A DNA stretch of 13,271 nucleotides, from assembly GCA_001873075.1 (NCBI GenBank), contig MNYL01000211.1:1-13271 (forward strand). Reading direction: 5' to 3'. Numbering within the stretch: the first letter of the stretch is position 1; each line of letters begins with the position of its first letter. Both the position numbers and the translations under genes were made by a program. The notes under the pieces were generated by a model that had not been told where the DNA came from, did not search any database, and saw only the letters and a list, made by a program, of their open reading frames with translations. This document shows positions 7,198-13,271 of this stretch, piece by piece. The DNA comes from Fibrobacteres bacterium CG2_30_45_31 (GTDB lineage: Bacteria > Fibrobacterota > Fibrobacteria > Fibrobacterales > Fibrobacteraceae).

Positions 7198-8628
7198 TTG
7201 AACCACTCTTCCATACGAAACGCAACATTGATTATAGCCATTGCACGTTACAGCCAAATAGTGATAAACATTGTTTTTAGTGCCGTTCTTGCTCGACTTC
7301 TTTCCCCTGAAGAATTTGGTGTAGTCGCTGTCATTACGGTATTTACAACTTTTTTCCTTCTTTTATCTGATATGGGATTTGGAGTCGCTGTCATTCAAAA
7401 TCGAACTATTTCTCAGAAGGAAATATATGATGTTTTTACAATTTCCATGTTACTTGGCCTATTTATTAGTTTAGGTTTCGCACTACTCTCCTTTCCCATA
7501 GCCTTTTTTTACCATAACGAAGTATATAAAACGATCTGTCCTCTACTATCCGTCTCTTTGTTCTTTTCCACATTAAACAGCATTCCGTCATCATTACTCA
7601 GAAAAGAAAAAAAATTCGGACTCATAGCGAAACGCTCCATTCTAGTAACATTTTCGAGCGGAATCATAACGATCGTTCTTGCTTATTTCGGATGGAAATA
7701 TTATGCGCTCGTTTTCCAAGCCATCATCTCCTCCATAGCTGTATTTCTATGGAATTACTTACATTCTCCTCTGCGAATTTCACTTCATCCAAATTTTGGT
7801 ATTATAAAAAAAATGTGGGGAATGAGCTTTTTTCAATTTTCTTTCAATTTTATCAACTATTTCGCGCGTAATTTAGACAATCTTTTAATCGGTTATTTCA
7901 TGGGACCAGCCCCTCTTGCCTTTTACAATAAAGCCTACAGGCTTATGCTTTATCCCGTTTCAAACTTAACGCACGTCATAACCCCTGTATTGCACCCCAT
8001 TTTCTCTGAACATCAAAATGATCGTGCCTACATATTGAGTAAGTACAAAAAAATTCTAAAATTACTTTCTCTTTCCGGCGTTTTAATATCATCAATTTGT
8101 TTTTTTGCTGCCGATGAAATTATCGCTATCATGTTTGGGAAGCAATGGGATATGACCATTCCCTGTTTTCGTATGCTTAGCCTCTCCATTTGGGCTCAAA
8201 TGGTGACTGCTTCTACGGGCGCAATTTTTCAGAGCTTGGGAAATACGAAGCTCATGTTTAAAGCCGGCACAATAGCCGCAATTTTCATCACGGGAAACAT
8301 TTTAATAGGTCTTGCGACAAAAGATCTTTCATTACTTTCATTATTTGTGGCCATAGGTTTTAACGGCAGTTTCCTGATTAATTTTTTGATAATTGGATAT
8401 TTTGGTTTTAAAACAAAGGCTTTGTATTTTTTAAGAATATTTTTCCCTGATCTGATCATTGCGGCTCTAATTTTTTGCATCATGACAATACAACCGATTC
8501 ATCTAAACAACTTGTTTGCATCGCTTGGTATTAAAATACTTTTTTCGTCCATCTTATTTTTATTGGGATTAGTCATAACCCAACAACAAAAAGAATTCTT
8601 TAGCTTTTTCCATCGGAATAAAAAATGA
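7198..8628 (+). CDS. Wzx-type polysaccharide flippase (MOP superfamily)
   Basis: This is an integral inner-membrane protein of 476 residues from the TTG start. It is hydrophobic throughout, with roughly 12-14 predicted membrane helices separated by short basic loops. The N-terminal region RNATLIIAIARYSQIVINIV, then LARLLSPEEFGVVAV and LSDMGFGVAVIQ, is typical of the Wzx/TuaB/WzxC-like branch of polysaccharide exporters. These move undecaprenyl-diphosphate-linked glycan repeats from the cytoplasmic to the periplasmic leaflet. It is the first gene of the A/T-rich cluster and overlaps the next gene by ATGA. A/T-rich codon use contrasts with mazG just upstream, suggesting transfer. The superfamily is certain. 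The glycan handled is inferred only from the neighbours. Confidence 0.9.
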   Translation: MNHSSIRNATLIIAIARYSQIVINIVFSAVLARLLSPEEFGVVAVITVFTTFFLLLSDMGFGVAVIQNRTISQKEIYDVFTISMLLGLFISLGFALLSFPIAFFYHNEVYKTICPLLSVSLFFSTLNSIPSSLLRKEKKFGLIAKRSILVTFSSGIITIVLAYFGWKYYALVFQAIISSIAVFLWNYLHSPLRISLHPNFGIIKKMWGMSFFQFSFNFINYFARNLDNLLIGYFMGPAPLAFYNKAYRLMLYPVSNLTHVITPVLHPIFSEHQNDRAYILSKYKKILKLLSLSGVLISSICFFAADEIIAIMFGKQWDMTIPCFRMLSLSIWAQMVTASTGAIFQSLGNTKLMFKAGTIAAIFITGNILIGLATKDLSLLSLFVAIGFNGSFLINFLIIGYFGFKTKALYFLRIFFPDLIIAALIFCIMTIQPIHLNNLFASLGIKILFSSILFLLGLVITQQQKEFFSFFHRNKK

Positions 8629-9497
8629 AAAAAATACGAAAATTTTTAGGTCGCAAAAGGCAAAGAATTCGCTATCTATTTCGGTACTTTATCTGTTCCT
8701 TGCCAAATATCTTGCAAGGCGTTACCTACAAAAAACGAAATACGCCGATCATCATTTCTTTAACCAGTTACAAAAAGCGCTATTCCACATTAGCTCTTTG
8801 CATAAAGAGCTTATTAAGTCAAAGCGTCAAACCAGACTTTATTCATTTATATATTTCTGAAAAAGATGCGGAACTTCCATCAGACATCCTTAGATTAACA
8901 TCAAAAGGATTAATCATTAAGATCGTTCCAGAAGACCTTGGGCCGCATGGAAAATATTATCATGTAATGCAAAGTCATGGCAAAAATATTGTTATCACCG
9001 TTGATGATGATATACTTTATGACAAGAATCTCATAAGAGATCTGGTGTTATCTTATAATAAATATCCCAATGCGATATCGGCAAGACGAGTCCATTTAAT
9101 GTGTAAAAGCAAAAATGCTATTTTGCCCTATAATCAATGGTCCTGGGAATGTACTACATGCCAATCTCCGTCTTTGGCTTTATTTGCGACGGGAGTGGGC
9201 GGGGTACTTTATCCCCCTGAAATTCTACCCCCACAGGCATTTGATAAAGAAGAATTCAAAAAGCTTATCTTGAAACAAGATGACATTTGGCTTAAATATA
9301 TAGAGTTGAAAGAGAACATTCCTGTTGTATATGTTCCGCACGCACATCCCCATCTGATGGCAATAAAAGAAGCGCAAACTTCCGGGCTCTGTAATACAAA
9401 TGTTTCTCAATCACAAAATGACTTTTACATAAAAACACTTTCAGAACATTTCTCACTCAATCTTGCGGATTATGCTTTAGATAAAGGATTAAAATGA
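8625..9497 (+). CDS. Glycosyltransferase, GT2-like GT-A fold
   Basis: This 290-residue protein has a strongly basic N-terminus (KKIRKFLGRKRQRIRYLFRY) that probably lies on the inner membrane. A GT-A nucleotide-sugar domain follows: PIIISLTSYKKRYSTLALCI opens the first strand and helix, TVDDDI (125-130) holds the metal-binding acidic motif, and QDDIW (218-222) is a likely catalytic acidic pair. A GVGGVLYPP segment (190-198) lies between them. This resembles a bacterial family usually annotated only as glycosyltransferase, where the donor and linkage are not predictable. The start ATG overlaps the flippase stop, and the stop overlaps the next gene's ATG, so it belongs to a tight operon. The enzyme class is fairly secure and the specificity is unknown. 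Confidence 0.8.
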   Translation: MKKIRKFLGRKRQRIRYLFRYFICSLPNILQGVTYKKRNTPIIISLTSYKKRYSTLALCIKSLLSQSVKPDFIHLYISEKDAELPSDILRLTSKGLIIKIVPEDLGPHGKYYHVMQSHGKNIVITVDDDILYDKNLIRDLVLSYNKYPNAISARRVHLMCKSKNAILPYNQWSWECTTCQSPSLALFATGVGGVLYPPEILPPQAFDKEEFKKLILKQDDIWLKYIELKENIPVVYVPHAHPHLMAIKEAQTSGLCNTNVSQSQNDFYIKTLSEHFSLNLADYALDKGLK

Positions 9498-10474
9498 ATA
9501 CAAAATTACTCTATGTCCTGGTGAGTGATGAATCTGATATCTATCTGGAGCAAGCTTCTGTTTCCATGTTTTCCGCTCGATTGCACAATCCGCAAATACA
9601 TATAACGCTTCTCATGGATGACCTCACGGATAAGAATCTGATCGGTCAGCGCAGAGAATTATTAAAACCGGTTTCAGAAAAAATTGTCATTTCTCTTGAT
9701 GCGAAATACACAAATAAAGAACGTTCTCGCATTTTAAAAACAGGAGCGCGACTCTATGTGCATGGAGATTTCTTATTCATAGATTGTGATACCATAGTCG
9801 CTGCCCCCTTAGACGACATAGACACAAATCCAATCGACCTTGGTGCGGTTATGGATTGCCATACGACATTGACTCATAATCCTTATCGTAACATGATTTT
9901 TCGCCATGCGCAAAGCATCAACAACGTTTTGTGCGAAAATGAGCCCTATTTTAATAGCGGAATAATTTTAGTTCGGGATATAGAAGCAAATCATATATTT
10001 TATGAGCGATGGCAAACTAACTGGAAAAAAGGATTGGCGGGTGGAGTTTCAATGGATCAACCCTCTTTCTCACAAACTAATAAAGAATTAAATTATCCTA
10101 TTCAAGAAATCTCCGGCATCTGGAATTGTCAAATACGTCATGGAATGAAATATTGGAATATAGCCAAAATCATTCACTATCTTTGCACAAACGGTTCCTC
10201 TGGAGAGAATGCTCTTTATTTCTGGATGCAGAAATGCGTCTATCAACAAATAAAAAAATCAGGTATTTCGGACGATCTTATTCCAAAAATACAGTATCCT
10301 TTTGAACAACTCTGCTCTTGCGTCAATGTAGAAAACGCTCAAAGTTTACCCTTTCATTCGACTAGTTGTTATAAAACATCTTTCTTTCTTTACAAAGAAC
10401 ACCCTTACTTGTTTCATTTGGAATCCGTCATATTAAAGATTATGAAAAAGGTTGCAAGATATGCAAAAGTATGA
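9494..10474 (+). CDS. Glycosyltransferase, GT8-like
   Basis: This is a 326-residue cytoplasmic or membrane-associated transferase. The N-terminal LLYVLVSDESDIYLEQASVS leads into a GT-A fold. The DxD metal site is FIDCDT (95-100), and YFNSGI (152-157), a typical element of GT8 and related retaining galactosyl/glucosyltransferases, follows. DQPSF comes further on. An AAAGGA lies 5-6 nt before the ATG. The start overlaps the upstream gene by ATGA, and the last 14 bases overlap glf. The C-terminal third is less recognisable and ends in basic residues (KKVARYAK), which would suit membrane contact. The GT8-like assignment rests on these two motifs. The acceptor and sugar cannot be stated. Confidence 0.8.
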   Translation: MNTKLLYVLVSDESDIYLEQASVSMFSARLHNPQIHITLLMDDLTDKNLIGQRRELLKPVSEKIVISLDAKYTNKERSRILKTGARLYVHGDFLFIDCDTIVAAPLDDIDTNPIDLGAVMDCHTTLTHNPYRNMIFRHAQSINNVLCENEPYFNSGIILVRDIEANHIFYERWQTNWKKGLAGGVSMDQPSFSQTNKELNYPIQEISGIWNCQIRHGMKYWNIAKIIHYLCTNGSSGENALYFWMQKCVYQQIKKSGISDDLIPKIQYPFEQLCSCVNVENAQSLPFHSTSCYKTSFFLYKEHPYLFHLESVILKIMKKVARYAKV

Positions 10475-11588
10475 TTATCTGATTGTTGGTGCAGGACTTT
10501 TTGGAGCCGTAGCCGCTCATCGTTTGAAATTGGCAGGAAAAAGAAGCTTAGTCATAGATAAGCGCAAACAGGTCGGTGGAAATTTATTTTGCGAAAATAT
10601 AGCCGGAATAAACGTACATAAATATGGCGCCCATATATTTCACACGTCAAATGCTAAAATATGGCAATTTGTAAACTCCTTAGTGGATTTCAATCGCTAC
10701 ACAAATTCCCCCGTCGCTAATTATCACGGTCGGTTATTTAATCTACCATTCAATATGAATACCTTTTATCAAATGTGGGGGGTACGCACACCAGAAGAGG
10801 CTCAGCTTAAAATAAATGAACAGCGTGAAATCGCTCTTGCCAAAATGAAAGCGGACGGTGTCACTGAAGCAAGAAATCTAGAAGAACAGGCTCAATTGTT
10901 AATAGGAAAAGATATCTACGAAGCCCTGATAAAAGGATATACGGAAAAGCAATGGGGGCGCAAATGCCATGAGCTTCCCGCCTTTATAATAAATCGACTT
11001 CCTGTACGTTTTGTTTTTGACAATAACTACTTCAATGACAAATATCAAGGGATTCCCATTGGCGGCTACAATCCCCTTATTTCCAAACTGCTCCAAGACG
11101 TTGATATCATCACGGACACTGATTTTTTCGATAACCGAGAAAAATGGGAATCACAGGCAGATAAAATTATTTTCACAGGTTCAATAGATCGTTTTTACGA
11201 TTATTGCTTTGGCCATTTGGAATATCGGACACTACGCTTTGAAACGGAAAAAATAGAAAAGTCTAACTACCAAGGCTGCGCCGTTGTTAATTACACAGAT
11301 AGTGAAACGCCCTATACTAGAATAATCGAGCATAAACACTTTGAATCTTTTGGTGATGAGGCTGAAAAAATACAACAAACAATAATCACAAAAGAATATT
11401 CTTCTGAATGGAAAGAAGGATGCGAGCCATTCTACCCTGTGAATGATGCAAAAAATTCAGCGCTCTATCAACAGTATCTGACGCTGAGTAAAAAAGAAAG
11501 TTGCGTTATATTTGGAGGTAGGCTCGCTGAATACAAATATTATGATATGGATAAAATAATTGAAAGAGCAGAGTCTTTTCAAATTTAA
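10461..11588 (+). CDS. glf: UDP-galactopyranose mutase
   Basis: This flavoenzyme interconverts UDP-galactopyranose and UDP-galactofuranose in the cytoplasm, supplying the donor for galactofuranose-containing glycans. The protein is 375 residues, the usual bacterial length. Diagnostic blocks are present in order: the FAD-binding YLIVGAGLFGAV (6-17), VIDKRKQVGGN (31-41), HKYGAHIFHTSN (53-64), LPFNMNTFYQMWG (95-107), GYTEKQWGR (159-167), RLPVRFVFDNNYFNDKYQGI (179-198), IPIGGYNPL (198-206), FTGSIDRFYDY (238-248) and the C-terminal FAD block FGGRLAEYKYYDMD (351-364). The start is ATG 10461, with AAAAAGG 9 nt upstream; a TTG nine bases earlier is less likely. It overlaps the previous gene by 14 bp and ends convergently against the next gene, sharing TTAA. 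Confidence 0.97.
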   Translation: MQKYDYLIVGAGLFGAVAAHRLKLAGKRSLVIDKRKQVGGNLFCENIAGINVHKYGAHIFHTSNAKIWQFVNSLVDFNRYTNSPVANYHGRLFNLPFNMNTFYQMWGVRTPEEAQLKINEQREIALAKMKADGVTEARNLEEQAQLLIGKDIYEALIKGYTEKQWGRKCHELPAFIINRLPVRFVFDNNYFNDKYQGIPIGGYNPLISKLLQDVDIITDTDFFDNREKWESQADKIIFTGSIDRFYDYCFGHLEYRTLRFETEKIEKSNYQGCAVVNYTDSETPYTRIIEHKHFESFGDEAEKIQQTIITKEYSSEWKEGCEPFYPVNDAKNSALYQQYLTLSKKESCVIFGGRLAEYKYYDMDKIIERAESFQI

Positions 11589-12484
11589 GATTGAGGCTTC
11601 CAACCAGGTTTAAAAATTGGATGCACACCCTTTTTCCCTAGAATAGCATCCCTGATTGCCGCGCGCATGACTTTTTTCCGTATAATTGCGGAGCGATTGG
11701 CTTTTTTCCACAATCGATACGAATGACGAAACAAACAGAGATATCCGAAATTACGTCGGTACGATAAAAGTTGATTTCGAAAACCATAATAAGTTTTCCA
11801 GGAAACTTCAGACGATCCTTTTGGGGCATCATGAAGTACTACTGCTGTGGGAACACAGAAGATAGATCCCACTTTCCTGAGTCGCATGAAATATTCCGTA
11901 TCATCATACCAAATAAAATAATCCTTTTCAGGAAACCCTACTTTTTTTATCGCATCAACATTTATCAAAGAGCCGACAAAAGAAGATAAATCCAGCGAAA
12001 AATAGGGCTTCAAGTAATTTTCCTCAGGAACATTTATTTCATGTACAATGTATGCAGAATAAGTCAATTTACGTCTATGAGGTAATGAAATTTCTTTATT
12101 TGCATTTAATACTTTACTACAAACAGCAGAAATTCGTTCTGGGAATTCTTGCTTTTGTATAAAATCAGTTAAGATTTTTAATGTATCACTTTGAAGATAG
12201 GCATCATCATCTGCAACCCAAATCCAATCAGCGTCAAGAGCCAAAGCCTGCTGAATTCCCTTATAAAAACCGCCAGCCCCACCCGAATTTTCTGCTAGAT
12301 TCATCACAATTCGGTTCTCTTTTTTTGACTCTTTTTGCCATGTTTCTAAAAATTCAAAAGTTCCATCCGTGCTTGCATTATTAACGACAATCATCGTTTG
12401 AATATTTTGCATTTCATAAGACGCCAAAGCTTTTTTTAATTTCTCAATTCGGTTGTACGTAACTAAGATGCAATTTATTTTCAT
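11585..12484 (-). CDS. GT2 glycosyltransferase, galactofuranosyl/rhamnosyltransferase-like
   Basis: This is a 299-residue inverting GT-A enzyme. Motifs from the N-terminus are ILVTYNR (6-12), VVNNASTDGT (33-42), NLAENSGGAGGFYKG (62-76), WVADDDAY (89-96, DxD-type metal site) and WYDDTEYFMRLR (192-203, containing the catalytic acid residues). The NxGGAGGF and W-DD-E-Y pair is typical of the branch holding galactofuranosyltransferases such as GlfT2 and some rhamnosyltransferases. With glf as the convergent neighbour, transfer of galactofuranose is the best inference. ATG 12484 is preferred; a GTG four codons upstream is the alternative. It is the only cluster gene on the minus strand and must have its own promoter, within about 30 bp of an IS30 relic. 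Its stop shares TTAA with the glf stop. There is no room for a terminator between the two genes. Confidence 0.9.
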   Translation of the reverse strand: MKINCILVTYNRIEKLKKALASYEMQNIQTMIVVNNASTDGTFEFLETWQKESKKENRIVMNLAENSGGAGGFYKGIQQALALDADWIWVADDDAYLQSDTLKILTDFIQKQEFPERISAVCSKVLNANKEISLPHRRKLTYSAYIVHEINVPEENYLKPYFSLDLSSFVGSLINVDAIKKVGFPEKDYFIWYDDTEYFMRLRKVGSIFCVPTAVVLHDAPKGSSEVSWKTYYGFRNQLLSYRRNFGYLCLFRHSYRLWKKANRSAIIRKKVMRAAIRDAILGKKGVHPIFKPGWKPQS

Positions 12485-12514
12485 ATACAATCTCACTTCT
12501 TTATTTTCACGAAT

Positions 12515-12919
12515 TCAAGTCGCCAATGCAACAGGGGTAAGTTTTTGAATTTGGGCATAAAAGTACTCACCTAGAGCTAAATATCCAAGTCTTCTTCTGG
12601 GTCGCTTGTTCAGTTTTGGCTTAATCTATAGGGTTTAATTTTCCGTAACTTGCTGGGAGGTCGTTCATTCCGACAGATTTTTTACCGGGTAACAGCATTC
12701 GAAAAATAGTCGTATTTTTGTGGGTTCTTGATCGCAGGAATGATAAGGTTGAATAAAATAAAAATCAAATTCAAGTTCAAGTTCCTTGCTGAGGAATTCG
12801 TGACACGCGAAATCCTTCCCATTGTTGAGAGCTGTACTGTGAATATTCTTGAACGCGCAACCATCTATTGACTCTTGGTTTATCTTTAACGGGATTAAGA
12901 GACAACTCGAAATATTCAC
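12515..12919 (-). pseudogene. IS30-family transposase relic
   Basis: Reading one minus-strand frame from about 12919 to the TGA at 12517-12515 gives a decayed C-terminal half of an IS30 transposase. HSTALNNGKDFACHEFLSKE corresponds to the family's HTITxDNGKEFxxHE block. FDFYFIQPYHSC corresponds to xxYFAHPYxSW. After an in-frame TGA, TAA and TAG comes PKLNKRPRRRLGYLALGEYF, matching LNNRPRKxLGYxTPxEVF, and the end TPVALAT. The catalytic DNG aspartate has become Asn, and the NENTNG glutamate block is disrupted (EPTKIR). It cannot make an active enzyme. Upstream (12920-13020), possible traces in another frame (SQIPN, YMVT-ES-YFEL) hint at more of the gene after frameshifts, but these are weak. 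The relic end lies 30 bp from the start codon of the neighbouring GT2 gene. No terminal inverted repeats could be recognised. Confidence 0.8.
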
Positions 12920-13040
12920 TCTCAGGGGTGACCATATATGTAGAGCCGTCTATGCGGTGAATCTCAAATCAGGCAGTTATGAGTTCCGTTTGGGATCTGG
13001 GACTTGGACCCTCTCGTCCAGCCTCAACCGCTAAATAATT
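12920..13040. other. Unassigned stretch between the IS30 relic and the dprA fragment
   Basis: I see no intact gene here. A plus-strand open frame (12849-13034) is mostly antisense to the transposase relic and has no recognisable domain or ribosome site. On the minus strand, short matches to IS30 features in shifting frames make this a possible decayed 5' part of the same transposase. The stretch ends abruptly at 13041, where similarity to dprA begins. Confidence 0.4.
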
Positions 13041-13119
13041 CTGCGCGAGTACTGCCACCGTAGGTATTCCTAGGTTGAACGCTGCTAGGTGACAAAAACT
13101 GTCAATCCCCTGCGCGAGG
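13041..13119 (-). pseudogene. Fragment of a diverged dprA homologue
   Basis: This aligns without gaps to 5882-5960 of the intact dprA, with 12 mismatches in about 80 bases. In the minus-strand dprA frame it reads GLAQGIDSFCHLAAFNLGIP followed by TVAVLAQ, the conserved SGLAQGID region, with only three amino-acid changes and no stop. Nine of the twelve differences fall in third codon positions. It therefore came from a dprA that had diverged while functional, not from simple decay of the local copy. It lacks all flanking parts of the gene and abuts a mazG fragment. Confidence 0.88.
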
Positions 13120-13271
13120 CAAGGGGATTTTACCATCGACGATGTGGTTCAGGACATCAGCGAAAAAATGATCCGTCGTCATCCTCATGTCTTTGGGGAT
13201 GCAGCGCCGCGCCGCCAAGGTCGGGTTCGATTGGGGTGACAAAGCACCCGTTTTTGAAAAGGTGCATGAAG
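13117..13271 (+). pseudogene. Mosaic fragment of mazG with internal deletion, running off the window
   Basis: Bases 13120-13202 are identical to 6414-6496 of the intact mazG. Bases 13203-13271 match 6640-6708 with one change (13219 G for 6656 A, a silent AAA to AAG lysine change). The 143 bases between the two mazG segments are missing, which shifts the frame, and everything upstream of codon 75 is missing as well. The fragment has no start and cannot make MazG. It continues past the window end, so its full extent is unknown. It follows the dprA fragment in the same order and orientation as the intact pair. Confidence 0.9.

Noticed and set aside
12498..12531. Possible promoter for the minus-strand GT2 gene (TTGGCG, 17 bp, TAAAGA on the minus strand)
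   Set aside because: Both boxes are poor matches to consensus, and several equally weak pairs exist in this A/T-rich stretch.
12849..13034. Plus-strand 61-codon open frame in the relic region
   Set aside because: It is largely antisense to the IS30 relic, has no ribosome site or recognisable domain, and ends just before the dprA fragment.
1..13271. CRISPR arrays, tRNA or rRNA genes, integrase genes and attachment sites
   Set aside because: None was recognised on either strand. The only repeats found are the dprA-mazG fragments.

Overview
The window comes from a Gram-negative, outer-membrane-bearing bacterium. It encodes a tripartite efflux pump with a TolC-like channel, an FtsB/DivIC-type division protein, DprA, MazG and a surface-glycan gene set. 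The phylum cannot be fixed from the sequence. Fibrobacterota or a Bacteroidota-like lineage is a guess based on overall feel and moderate GC.

Region 1 (1-5014, + strand) is an RND efflux operon. It holds the 3' part of a periplasmic adaptor gene, overlapping by ATGA with a 1458-residue protein. In that protein an AcrB-like (HAE1-type) inner-membrane proton antiporter is fused in frame to a complete TolC-like outer-membrane channel. The joint contains a hydrophobic segment that ends in a signal-peptidase-like V-E-A site, so the fusion may be split after export.

Region 2 (4974-7013) is a compact housekeeping block. On the minus strand, dprA is followed 5 bases later by a small ftsB/divIC-like gene, whose 3' end overlaps the 3' end of the efflux fusion by 41 bp. 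mazG leaves in the opposite direction from a start codon interlocked with that of dprA (CATG), so there is no intergenic space between them.

Region 3 (7198-12484) is visibly more A/T-rich and looks horizontally acquired. It encodes a Wzx-type flippase, two glycosyltransferases, UDP-galactopyranose mutase (Glf) and a convergent GT2 enzyme resembling galactofuranosyl- or rhamnosyltransferases. The likely product is part of an O-antigen or capsule containing galactofuranose. No polymerase, chain-length regulator or ligase lies inside the window.

Region 4 (12485-13271) has no intact gene and is a patchwork of relics. It starts with an inactivated IS30-family transposase with at least three in-frame stops and a lost catalytic Asp. 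Next comes an 80-bp fragment of a diverged dprA, followed by two fragments of a near-identical mazG joined with a 143-bp deletion and running off the window end. These fragments lie in the same order and orientation as the intact dprA-mazG pair about 6.6-7.2 kb upstream, so the glycan cluster is bracketed by direct repeats. This points to an island gained or rearranged at dprA-mazG. A misassembly at the window end is the main alternative.
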